From Phyllobacteriaceae bacterium (GTDB taxonomy: Bacteria; Pseudomonadota; Alphaproteobacteria; Rhizobiales; Ancalomicrobiaceae), in the NCBI GenBank assembly GCA_012517025.1, contig JAAYVT010000182.1:1-17685 (forward strand): DNA of 17,685 nucleotides, given 5' to 3'. The position numbers were made by a program, and so were the translations under genes. Positions within the stretch are counted from its first letter, which is position 1. Each line of letters begins with the position of its first letter. Positions 1-6,764 of the stretch are shown here, one piece after another. Below the pieces are notes generated by a model that saw only the letters and a program-made list of their open reading frames with translations, was not told the DNA's origin and made no database searches.

Positions 1-2
1 CG

Positions 3-1235
3 CCCGAGCTTTTGCGCTTTCCCCTGGCAGCGGAGCGATACGCAAACGGCGAAGCGATGTCTTGGTACGACCCGAGCCGGGACGCCTACCGCTTCGTTTG
101 CCGAAGCGAAAATGAAGCCATCTTCGACGCTCGCGTGGCCACGTTCCTTCTCCATCTGAGAGCCGATGGACCCTCGCGGCCAGAGGCTGCGGTACGTTTG
201 CTTTACCTGCACGAAAAGGGACAACTGACGAGTGCCCAGGTTTCATCGTTCGCCGACTCCCTCTGGAAGGAAGTCCCGCGAGACGGCAACGCGCTGCCCA
301 AGGGTACGAATCTGCTTCCGCATGCGTTTCTGATTGCGCCTGCACCGCCGGACATCGACGCGCACGCACGCGTCTACGCACACCTGTTCGGATCCGGCGA
401 AGGAGCAACCCCGCAAGAAATGGTGATGTCGGCTACGGGCCGAGAGCCTTGCATGCGACCGAGCGAGACAGATGCCGTGAGGCTGTTCGACAAGGTGGTC
501 GGCTGGCGTCCAAAGGAGACGGACCCCGACTCCATCCGCGACGCCTTCTCTCGCCCTGCTCGAGAAGAAGCCGACCGGATGATGGCCTCCACCCTCGGTA
601 TCGTGGCAGCGCCCGCGCTCGGGCGGCACGATCGTACGGTTGGGCGGGCCGAGGCCGCTTTGACCTTTCTGGAAGAGACGGACCTGCCGGAAGTCCTTTC
701 CGCTTTACCCGTCTTCTACGGTTTGAGTGATGACATCGATCGCCGGATCGAGAGTGCTTTTCGACGGCCGCTCGCAATCGGCGACCGCCGTGCCACGCGG
801 GCCGCTGTCGACGCACTCGACCGATGGCTGCACCTATCAGCAACCAATCAGGTGTCACCCCCGCCCGACGTTCTTCGCGACCGGGTGCTGCGGGCACTGG
901 AGGGTGGGCGAACCGGTGGACTATCTCGTCTCGTCTATCTTGCGCGTCGTCTGATCGAGGCGGGCCGCTGCGGTAGTTCTGAAATCGATAGGATCGTGGA
1001 AGTACTCGATGAACTCTGCGAGGAGACGGGTTACGGTCCGCCGATCGGCGACGCCGATACCGATTCCGGCCGGGCTGTCTCCTTACCTGTCATTCGTGCA
1101 GAGTGCGTCCGTCTTGCACGAGCGCTCGAAGGGGAGGGAGTGACGGCTGCGCCGGTCATGGCGTGGTGTGACCTTGCTGCGTGTGACCCACTTCCAGAAG
1201 TTCGAGATGCCGCGCGTGACGCGAAGGACACATGA
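3..1235 (+). CDS. Unrecognised protein, 5' end probably outside the window
   Basis: The reading frame is open from the first complete codon of the window to a TGA at 1233-1235, giving at least 410 residues. The first usable codons are TTG at 12 and ATG at 57 (begins MSWYDPSRD), but neither has a clear ribosome binding site, so I think this is the C-terminal part of a longer protein. The visible part is mostly alpha-helical, rich in Arg, Asp, Glu, Ala and Leu, with no signal peptide or membrane segment. The last 200 residues have helix-pair patterns and end with a PLPEVRDAA phrase, like HEAT-type helical repeats. I do not recognise a family or catalytic motif. Its codon use fits a real gene better than the antisense frames do. 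Position in an accessory island next to another unknown gene makes a defence or mobile-element role possible, but nothing in the sequence proves it. Confidence 0.7.
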   Translation, partial: PELLRFPLAAERYANGEAMSWYDPSRDAYRFVCRSENEAIFDARVATFLLHLRADGPSRPEAAVRLLYLHEKGQLTSAQVSSFADSLWKEVPRDGNALPKGTNLLPHAFLIAPAPPDIDAHARVYAHLFGSGEGATPQEMVMSATGREPCMRPSETDAVRLFDKVVGWRPKETDPDSIRDAFSRPAREEADRMMASTLGIVAAPALGRHDRTVGRAEAALTFLEETDLPEVLSALPVFYGLSDDIDRRIESAFRRPLAIGDRRATRAAVDALDRWLHLSATNQVSPPPDVLRDRVLRALEGGRTGGLSRLVYLARRLIEAGRCGSSEIDRIVEVLDELCEETGYGPPIGDADTDSGRAVSLPVIRAECVRLARALEGEGVTAAPVMAWCDLAACDPLPEVRDAARDAKDT

Positions 1236-1273
1236 TCGTCTTCTCGCGGCTTCGCGGACACGCTCTTAAGTCT

Positions 1274-1292
1274 GTTTGGCCGGTCGCCAAAC
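1274..1292. other. Short hairpin between the first two genes
   Basis: GTTTGGC (1274-1280) and GCCAAAC (1286-1292) form a perfect 7-bp stem with a 5-base loop, 39 bases after the stop of the upstream gene. There is no T-tract after it, so it is not a standard intrinsic terminator. It could be an operator or a weak 3' structure. The rest of the gap to 1408 shows nothing else I can name. Confidence 0.3.
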
Positions 1293-1408
1293 GTTGCCGG
1301 AACACTTTCCGATTTCGGTGTGATGCGAGACGACGCTCGACGCCCCCAAGTGGCAGCTTGCTATGTGATGGGCTCCGCATGACTCCTTAATTCTGATAGG
1401 CATGCGTG

Positions 1409-2767
1409 ATGACCGATGACTTCAAGCACATGCGCTCAGAAAAGCTGGTGGCTTTCTACAAGCGTTATCGCGCTGCGCTCGATGCGACGCCGATAGGCGG
1501 CCGGATGATGCCGTATCGTTGGTGGACGCTGCCTGATCCGATCGGCGGCACATGGATGGCCTATAGCCAAATGCTCGACGAATATGCGTCCGAGCTAGCC
1601 AATATCATCAACGACATAACGCATAATGTGCATCGGCTTCGCGTGTGGAGCGAAATCGCTACCACACTCAACGACGACGACAAGCTCGAGGTGAGCCATG
1701 AGTTCATTGATATTCTCGGTACCGTGGCGATGGGCCAGCCCTATGCGATCAAATCTCGCTTCGCGTTCGCAGCGGGCCATCTGTCACACCAAGCAAATCG
1801 GGCTGCCGATGGCGCAGGCTGGAAAGACGACTTCCCGGCGAAAAACCTCTATTTGAATGACATTGAGCCCTACTGTTCGAAGTGGAAGCGCTATCGTTCT
1901 TTCAAGCTTAAGGTCGAGCGAATCGCAGGAAAGAAGTTCAAGGAGGCGTCGGACGATTTCCGTAACTCCTATAATCACGGTTTCTCATCCCGATTTCTGA
2001 TTGGGATGACCACCACCGTCAAACGCGTCGCAAAGGACGAATCGGTTGTCTATGAGTTCGGCGGCAACGAAGCTCTAAGGGTTGACGAGATCGCCAATCT
2101 GCTTGAGATCGAGCGAGATCATTGCTATCAGGCGTTCGACGCCTTCCGGCGATTGGTCGAAGAGCAGATAGGCGCGATCGTCGCACGTGAGGGGGGAGGC
2201 GCTGCGGCTAGCGGTGGCCGGGCGCCCGCAACCCCGGGAACCGGTGAGCTTCTCCAATTCGATGCATCGACAGGCGACATCAATTTCGATGGTAAGAAAG
2301 TAGGATCGGCCAAATATAACTGTGGCCGAGCGCGCGTCATGTTCAGCATCGCCTACGAGACCGACACAGAACACTGGGTTTTACCGCTATCGTGCCTGAG
2401 TTATGGCCTGCGCAAGGCGGGGCTCGACCAACGGCCACCTACGATCTTCGAAGTTACCATAAATGTAGATGACCTGGAGCCTGTCACGGTATCCGGACCA
2501 GTGCTGCTCATAGAGAAAACCCTCAAGTTCGATGGCCATACCTGGATGTTCCACAAGTCGGACCCCGACCCTTGGCCCTCGCCGCTGCACGGCCACGATT
2601 ATGAGTGTGGGCTAGTGATTGACGGGATCACAGGCAGGATCTTCGACAAGGCGACGCGAACGGAAGTAGCCAAGCTCAAGCTCAAAGCGCTCGCCGCGCT
2701 GCACGATGAAATGCGCGCCTCGAAGGACTTGGCACCCCTGGCGTCGCAGCACCTACCGCCTGTTTAG
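1409..2767 (+). CDS. Unrecognised two-part protein with RNxxxH (HEPN-like) and FHK-D-D/HGHD motifs
   Basis: A 452-residue protein starting at ATG 1409, with GATAGG at 1395-1400 as a plausible ribosome binding site. A GTG directly before it at 1406 is an alternative start. Residues 1 to about 260 are helical and contain RNSYNH at about 185-190, which fits the RNxxxH signature of HEPN ribonuclease domains; the residues around it (DFRN..HGFSSRF) are unlike the HEPN families I know well, so this is only suggestive. A Gly/Ala/Pro-rich linker (about 261-279) leads to a beta-rich C-terminal domain containing FHKSDPDPW at about 381-389 and LHGHDYE at about 393-399, a dense set of His and Asp residues that could bind a metal or act in catalysis. 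No signal peptide or membrane segment is visible. It ends in TAG. I do not assign a function; an island-borne nuclease or toxin-like effector is one possibility. Confidence 0.8.
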   Translation: MTDDFKHMRSEKLVAFYKRYRAALDATPIGGRMMPYRWWTLPDPIGGTWMAYSQMLDEYASELANIINDITHNVHRLRVWSEIATTLNDDDKLEVSHEFIDILGTVAMGQPYAIKSRFAFAAGHLSHQANRAADGAGWKDDFPAKNLYLNDIEPYCSKWKRYRSFKLKVERIAGKKFKEASDDFRNSYNHGFSSRFLIGMTTTVKRVAKDESVVYEFGGNEALRVDEIANLLEIERDHCYQAFDAFRRLVEEQIGAIVAREGGGAAASGGRAPATPGTGELLQFDASTGDINFDGKKVGSAKYNCGRARVMFSIAYETDTEHWVLPLSCLSYGLRKAGLDQRPPTIFEVTINVDDLEPVTVSGPVLLIEKTLKFDGHTWMFHKSDPDPWPSPLHGHDYECGLVIDGITGRIFDKATRTEVAKLKLKALAALHDEMRASKDLAPLASQHLPPV

Positions 2768-2798
2768 ATCTCGCTACTTTCCGGTCACTCTCATGGAG

Positions 2799-2929
2799 GT
2801 GCTATCAAAAGGGTATGCCCTATCGCGAGACCCGGAGCGATAGCCTCACGGCCCTAGAGTGCTATCAATAGAGTCTTGAATCGAGTTTTGATCGGTACTA
2901 ATCTAATTTCTAGACCTTATTGATAGAAT
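2799..2929. promoter_or_regulatory. Evenly spaced repeats upstream of the recombinase (candidate res/operator), cut off by the IS66 element
   Basis: GTGCTATCAA occurs at 2799-2808 and again at 2859-2868, exactly 60 bases apart. CTATCAATA (2862-2870) returns in inverted orientation as TATTGATAG at 2918-2926, about 59 bases further on and touching the IS insertion point. Removing the IS and one target copy would place this array directly upstream of the serine recombinase start at 6077. Resolvases of this family bind several subsites upstream of their own gene to recombine and self-repress, so this is a reasonable res/operator candidate. It is inferred from repeat layout only; the core crossover dinucleotide was not identified. 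Confidence 0.4.
2922..2929. repeat. Left target-site duplication of the IS66 element
   Basis: GATAGAAT here is identical to 6054-6061 on the other side of the element. Eight bases is the usual duplication length for IS66-family insertions. Confidence 0.95.
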
Positions 2930-2951
2930 GTGAGCGCTTTGAACGGGCCAC
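2930..2951 (+). repeat. IS66 left terminal inverted repeat (22 bp)
   Basis: Starts GTGAGCGCTTTGAACG and ends GGGCCAC. It is a perfect reverse complement of 6032-6053. The passenger gene's stop codon lies only 5 bases inside it. Confidence 0.95.
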
Positions 2952-2956
2952 GTCGG

Positions 2957-3529
2957 TCAGTTCCGGGCTCCGGCCTCGGCGCGCGTGGCTCGGGTGATGG
3001 TGTAGAGCTGCAGGACGGCCGACCCGATGTGGCGATGGGCCTGGGCGCGTAGTTTCCGGCGCTCCTCGACACCGACCCGCATCAGCATTCGGCTCAGGTT
3101 GGGATTGATGACCATGATCGGGGCGATCACGGACCTCGGCTGCGCCATCAGGATCGGCAGCCACGCGTCAGGATCGGCCATTCCGACCCCGAGGGCGAAG
3201 CCCATCCCCCAGTCGTCGACGTGAACGCGGCCGTTGTCGTTCATGAAGATCGGCCCGTAGTCACCGGGCGCGTTGCTCAAGAGGTACTCGACCTCGTCGT
3301 GTCGGTTCAGAACCGTGTTGACCACGCGCTCATCGACCGAACCGGCCACGGGCCGGGGCATCTTGTTGCCGAAGATCGGCGGCAACCACGTCGTCGACGG
3401 TAGAACCCTCGGGCCGGCGACCACGGCGGCAATGAGCCCGTCGATGGCGCTGAGCCCGACGTAGCCGCTGCGACCATCGCCGCGCAGGATTTCGTCGAGT
3501 TCGTCGTAGGGAAGTGCCGGACGGGTCAT
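2957..3529 (-). CDS. UPF0149 (YecA/YgfB-like) protein, IS66 passenger gene
   Basis: A 190-residue protein starting at ATG 3529 (MTRPALPYDELDEIL), which overlaps the tnpC stop as ATGA, so it is probably translated by coupling to tnpC. The N-terminal half shows the UPF0149 pattern: an acidic start (LDEIL), then SAIDGLIAAVVAGPRVLPSTTWLPPIFG, and later WGMGFALGVGMADPDAWLPIL. The C-terminal SEC-C zinc motif of some YecA proteins is absent. Related genes accompany transposases of this family as passengers; their role is not known. A longer frame back to 3577 exists but would run into tnpC coding sequence and is not favoured. The tnpC amber codon upstream may reduce its coupled translation, although the tnpC C-terminal segment could restart at an internal ATG. 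Confidence 0.85.
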   Translation of the reverse strand: MTRPALPYDELDEILRGDGRSGYVGLSAIDGLIAAVVAGPRVLPSTTWLPPIFGNKMPRPVAGSVDERVVNTVLNRHDEVEYLLSNAPGDYGPIFMNDNGRVHVDDWGMGFALGVGMADPDAWLPILMAQPRSVIAPIMVINPNLSRMLMRVGVEERRKLRAQAHRHIGSAVLQLYTITRATRAEAGARN

Positions 3530-5103
3530 GCCGCCTCCTTCGTCGAGGCGTCGGCCTTCGCCGCCTTCCAGACCCAAGGGAGCAGCTCACCGAGCCGATC
3601 CACGGTGATCTCTTCGCTGACGATCTGCTCGAGAACGTCGGTGAGCCATGCCTGCGGATCGACACCGTTCAGCTTGGCCGTGTTGATCAGCGAGGCCAGG
3701 ATCGCCCAAGTCTCGCCGCCCCGAGCGTTGCCGGCGAAGAGTGCGTTCTTCCTCGTGAGGGCAACCGATTTCATCGAACGCTCGACCACGTTCGAGTCCA
3801 CCTCGATCCGACCGTCGTCGAGGAAGGCGATCAGCCCCGACCAGTGTCCCAACATGTAGGCGATGGCCTTGCCCAGCGACGACTTGGCCGAGACCTCCGC
3901 CATCACGTTCGTCAATCGCATCTTCAGCGCGTCCATGATCGGCGCGCTCTCGGCACGGCGAACCTAGAGCCTCTTCTCGGCGGTCCTTCCCCGGATGCGC
4001 TCCTCGATCCGGTAGATTTCGGCGATGACCGCGATCACCGCCAGAGCCTCCGGCGACCCCGTCGACTTCACCACCTCGACGAACTTGCGCCGAGCGTGAG
4101 CCAGACAGAAGGCGAGCCGCAGAGGCCCGGCGTTGCTCTTGCGTCGGCGCTTCACCAACGTCTCGTAGGCGCCGTAACCGTCGACCTGGAGTATCCCGCC
4201 GAAGGACTTCAACTGATCTTCGACTTCGTCGGTTCCCCGGCTCTCGGCGAAGACGTAGCCGACCGCGGGCGGCGCCGGCCCCCGCCAGGGACGATCATCG
4301 ACGGCCTGCGCCCACAACTGGCAGCGTTTCGTTCGTCTTCGCCCCGGATCCAGCCGTGGCAGAGGCGTCTCGTCGCAGAACACCCGCGGTTGCGACCGAA
4401 TGAAGGCGAGCAGCAACGCGTAGAGCGGCTTCAACCACCATGCCGCTCGGGTCACCCAGGCTCCCAACGTCGCGCGGTCGATCGCGATCCCCTGGCCGGC
4501 GAAGATCTGCGACTGGCGATAGAGAGGCAGGGCCCACGCGAACTTCGAGACCGCCACGTACGCCACCAGCGCCGTCGTCGCCATTCCCCCGTCCATCACA
4601 CGGCCCGGCGCCACCGCCTGGACGACCACGCTCTCGCAGGCTCGGCAGCCGTACCTCGGACGGATCGTCTTCTTCACCCGGAAGATCGCCGGCACCACGT
4701 CGAGTGCCTCGCTCCAGGTCTCGCCGATCTGGTGCATCGACCCCGAGCAGCAGGGACACGTCGTGCTCTCCGGCTCGATCACCTCCTCGATGCGCGGCAG
4801 GTGCGCCGGCAACGCTCCGATGTTGCGCGAGGCCGGACCGGTCTTCCGCTTCTTGCCGGGTGGCGTCGCCACCTCCTCGTCGTTTGCCGCCTTCGGCGAG
4901 CTCGCGACCGCGGTGAGGTCACCCAGATCGAGCAGGCCCTGTTCGGCGAGCAGCGACACCAACTTCTCCGACTTGGCGCCGAAGATCAGCCGTTCCAGGA
5001 GGGCGATACGTTCCCGCAGCCTCTCGCTCTCGGCCTTCTCGGCGCGCAGGAGGCGGGTCAGTTCATCGATGTCACGGGGCAGCGGCAGTAGGCTCGACGA
5101 CAT
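3526..5103 (-). pseudogene. tnpC: IS66 transposase TnpC, interrupted by an in-frame TAG
   Basis: DDE transposase of IS66; full frame 525 codons, the normal family length. From ATG 5103 (MSSSLLPLPRDIDEL) it shows an N-terminal leucine-rich coiled coil, a zinc finger (CPCC about 100 residues before VFCDE, then GCRACE), the first catalytic Asp in VFCDETPLP, the second in LQVDGYGAY, and the third residue, Glu, in IEVDSNVVERS. A single TAG codon at 3966-3964, between AEKRL and VRRAESAPI, cuts the frame between the second Asp and the Glu. The nine codons between the stop and the next ATG (3936) are in frame and look like normal IS66 sequence, so this is a nonsense substitution rather than a frameshift (CAG to TAG is one likely route). 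GTG 5118 is an alternative start. Without readthrough the product lacks its catalytic Glu. Confidence 0.9.
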
Positions 5104-5162
5104 GGCCGAGACTACCACAAATCACCGATTCATCAAATAAATCCAACGAGATCACAGCACAT

Positions 5163-5516
5163 TCACGCCGCTTTCGTCGGCCGCCTCACGGTCGTCCGAG
5201 CCACCCGCGTCCAGTCCAGACCCGCTGCCAGGAGCGCGAACTCCTCCCGCGTCAGACGCATCGAACCGTCCCGGATCGGCGGCCACACGAACCGGCCGCT
5301 CTCCAGCCACTTCGTCGTCAGCACCATGCCCGTCCCGTCCCAGAACACCAGCCGCAACCTGTCTCCCCGCTTCGGGCGGAAGACGAAGACGTCGCCGCAG
5401 TAGGGATCGGCCTGCAACGCCGAGGCGACCAACGCGACGAGCCCGTTCATGCCGCGCCGGAAGTCGATCGGCTTCGTCGCCACCACCACCTTCAGGTCGC
5501 TCGCCAGTGTGATCAC
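5163..5516 (-). CDS. tnpB: IS66 accessory protein TnpB (IS66 Orf2-like)
   Basis: A 117-residue protein with the standard TnpB pattern: KPIDFRRGMNGLVALV, then PYCGDVFVFRPKRGDRLRLVFWDGTGMVL, and KWLESGRFVWPP. The GTG start at 5516 overlaps the tnpA stop in the sequence GTGA, and starting there gives the usual family length. A longer frame to 5720 only reads Gly/Arg-rich antisense-like sequence over tnpA and is not the gene. TnpB is needed for IS66 transposition together with TnpA and TnpC, though its biochemical role is unclear. It appears intact. About 60 bases separate its stop from the tnpC start. Confidence 0.93.
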   Translation of the reverse strand: MITLASDLKVVVATKPIDFRRGMNGLVALVASALQADPYCGDVFVFRPKRGDRLRLVFWDGTGMVLTTKWLESGRFVWPPIRDGSMRLTREEFALLAAGLDWTRVARTTVRRPTKAA

Positions 5517-5971
5517 CGCACGCCTCGCAGCGCCGCCACGACCGCACCAGCCAGACCGGTATCGACCCGGCCCGTCATCACCAGTCGCGCGCCACCGATC
5601 TCCAACTCGATCCGACCAGAGGCCGGAGCATCGTCGGCGCCCGACACACGGACCGCCGCGCCGACCGGCTCCGACGCCGACACCGTGATCGGAACGAAGC
5701 TCGCCGCCTCCACCTCCCACGACGTCAGGCCCGCCTGCCGCCGCCAGACCGTCAACAGCCCACGGTTCACACCAAATCGCCGGGCGACATCCGAGATGTT
5801 CGCTCCCGGCTCCGCACTCGCGGCGACGATCGCCGCCTTCTCCTTCGCAGTCCAGGAACGCCGCGTCCGACGACCGCTGATCACCTCGATCCGCTGATAA
5901 TCCCTGCCTTCATGCATGGCTCCAAGCCTGCCTTCGAGCCTGGCATCGTCGTCCTCGTCGCCCGTGCCCAT
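5513..5971 (-). CDS. tnpA: IS66 accessory protein TnpA (helix-turn-helix, IS3/IS911-OrfA-like)
   Basis: A 152-residue protein and the first gene of the element. Residues about 35-80 form the transposase-8 type helix-turn-helix: RRSWTAKEKAAIVAAS, then ANISDVARRFGVNRGLLTVWRRQ. The C-terminal half (SFVPITVSASEP, then GRIELEIGGARLVMTGRVD) is typical of IS66 TnpA. The start at ATG 5971 has GAGGAG about 10 bases upstream; ATG 5917 (MHEGRDYQ) is a shorter option. It overlaps tnpB by a few bases, so the accessory proteins are translationally coupled. Intact as far as can be seen. Confidence 0.92.
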   Translation of the reverse strand: MGTGDEDDDARLEGRLGAMHEGRDYQRIEVISGRRTRRSWTAKEKAAIVAASAEPGANISDVARRFGVNRGLLTVWRRQAGLTSWEVEAASFVPITVSASEPVGAAVRVSGADDAPASGRIELEIGGARLVMTGRVDTGLAGAVVAALRGVR

Positions 5972-6031
5972 CTCGCCGATCTCCTCGTTTGCGTCGAGGA
6001 GAGCTTCCCAAAACCGAACCGCCGAAGGTAG

Positions 6032-6053
6032 GTGGCCCGTTCAAAGCGCTCAC
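6032..6053 (-). repeat. IS66 right terminal inverted repeat (22 bp)
   Basis: Perfect reverse complement of 2930-2951. The promoter for tnpA should lie between here and 5972. Confidence 0.95.
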
Positions 6054-6061
6054 GATAGAAT
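6054..6061. repeat. Right target-site duplication of the IS66 element
   Basis: GATAGAAT, identical to 2922-2929. Confidence 0.95.
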
Positions 6062-6076
6062 TCAGGTGGCGACACG

Positions 6077-6649
6077 ATGGGTAAGCGTTTCGGCTACGGA
6101 CGAGTGAGCACTGCCGATCAGGACTTGAGCATTCAGACCGAGGCTTTGGAGCGGGCAGGATGCATCGCGAGCTTCCTCGAAAAGAAGAGCGGCACGACGA
6201 CCGAAGGGCGGGAAGAGCTGCGCAAGGTGCTCTCGATCCTCGGCGAGGGCGACGAACTCGTCGTGGTTCGCCTCGATCGCTTGGCTCGTTCCGTCGCCGA
6301 CCTCGCCGACATCGTCCGTCAGATAGAAAAGAAGGGTGCGTCGCTTCGGTGCATCGAACAGCCCGTCGACACCAGTTCCGCCGCCGGCCGCGCCTTCGTC
6401 GGTATGCTCGCCGTGTTCGCCGAGTTCGAGACCGGGCTTCGTCGCGAGCGTCAGTTGGAAGGCATCGCAAAGGCGAAGCGGGAGGGCAAGTACAAAGGGC
6501 GACGGCGGCTTTTGGTATCAGATGAGGTCGCTCGCCTCGCCACCGAGGGGCATGGGCCAACCGCCATTGCGAAGACACTCGGCATCGGCGTCGCCACCGT
6601 TCATCGCCGCCTAGCAGAAGTACGCGCTCGCGCCGTCGGTGGCAGCTGA
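6077..6649 (+). CDS. Serine recombinase of the resolvase/DNA-invertase family
   Basis: A 190-residue small serine recombinase, full length for the family. The catalytic domain begins FGYGRVSTADQDLSIQ with the nucleophile Ser at residue 11, followed by GDELVVVRLDRLARSVADL and the arm segment SSAAGRAFVGMLAVFAEFET-GLRRERQ that leads into the long E helix. The C-terminal helix-turn-helix (about 150-185) reads DEVARLATEG, then TAIAKTLGIGVATVHRRL, for DNA binding. ATG 6077 has AGGTGG at 6064-6069 as ribosome binding site. The IS66 element sits 16-23 bases before this start, so the native promoter is displaced. No Tn3-type transposase is present. It could act as a resolvase on the repeat array at 2799-2929 (now separated from it) or as a stand-alone invertase; the target cannot be read from sequence. 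Confidence 0.93.
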   Translation: MGKRFGYGRVSTADQDLSIQTEALERAGCIASFLEKKSGTTTEGREELRKVLSILGEGDELVVVRLDRLARSVADLADIVRQIEKKGASLRCIEQPVDTSSAAGRAFVGMLAVFAEFETGLRRERQLEGIAKAKREGKYKGRRRLLVSDEVARLATEGHGPTAIAKTLGIGVATVHRRLAEVRARAVGGS

Positions 6650-6669
6650 GATCAATCAGTCTCATAAGC

Positions 6670-6733
6670 AGAGGTGGTACAAGTCACCTCTAGGAAGGAA
6701 TGGGCATCCGGTGGCATCGTAGAGGCATCTACG
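6670..6733. terminator. Two hairpins between converging genes (possible terminator region)
   Basis: AGAGGTG (6670-6676) pairs with CACCTCT (6685-6691), and CGTAGA (6718-6723) pairs with TCTACG (6728-6733) around a GGCA loop. They sit in the 115-base gap between the convergent recombinase and kinase genes, where transcription from both sides must end. Neither is followed by a clear T-tract, so the terminator role is an inference from location. Confidence 0.35.
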
Positions 6734-6764
6734 AAGTAGACTTCCGAGAGCGAGTTCCAGAAAA

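Larger units (their letters stand above)
2930..6053 (-). mobile_element. Complete IS66-family insertion sequence, 3124 bp, with passenger gene
   Basis: The element is bounded by perfect 22-bp inverted repeats and flanked by a perfect 8-bp direct repeat, so both ends are defined to the base. On its minus strand it carries tnpA, tnpB, tnpC and a fourth gene of the UPF0149/YecA type in one tightly packed order: GTGA overlap between tnpA and tnpB and ATGA overlap between tnpC and the passenger. The preserved target duplication indicates a fairly recent insertion. The tnpC frame contains one TAG codon before the catalytic Glu, so this copy is probably not autonomous unless the stop is read through. 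It landed between the repeat array at 2799-2929 and the serine recombinase gene, leaving the recombinase's ribosome binding site intact but moving its upstream region 3.1 kb away. Confidence 0.95.

Noticed and set aside
3514..5091. 525-codon plus-strand frame
   Set aside because: Antisense of the IS66 tnpC gene; Arg/Pro/Asp-rich with no domain pattern.
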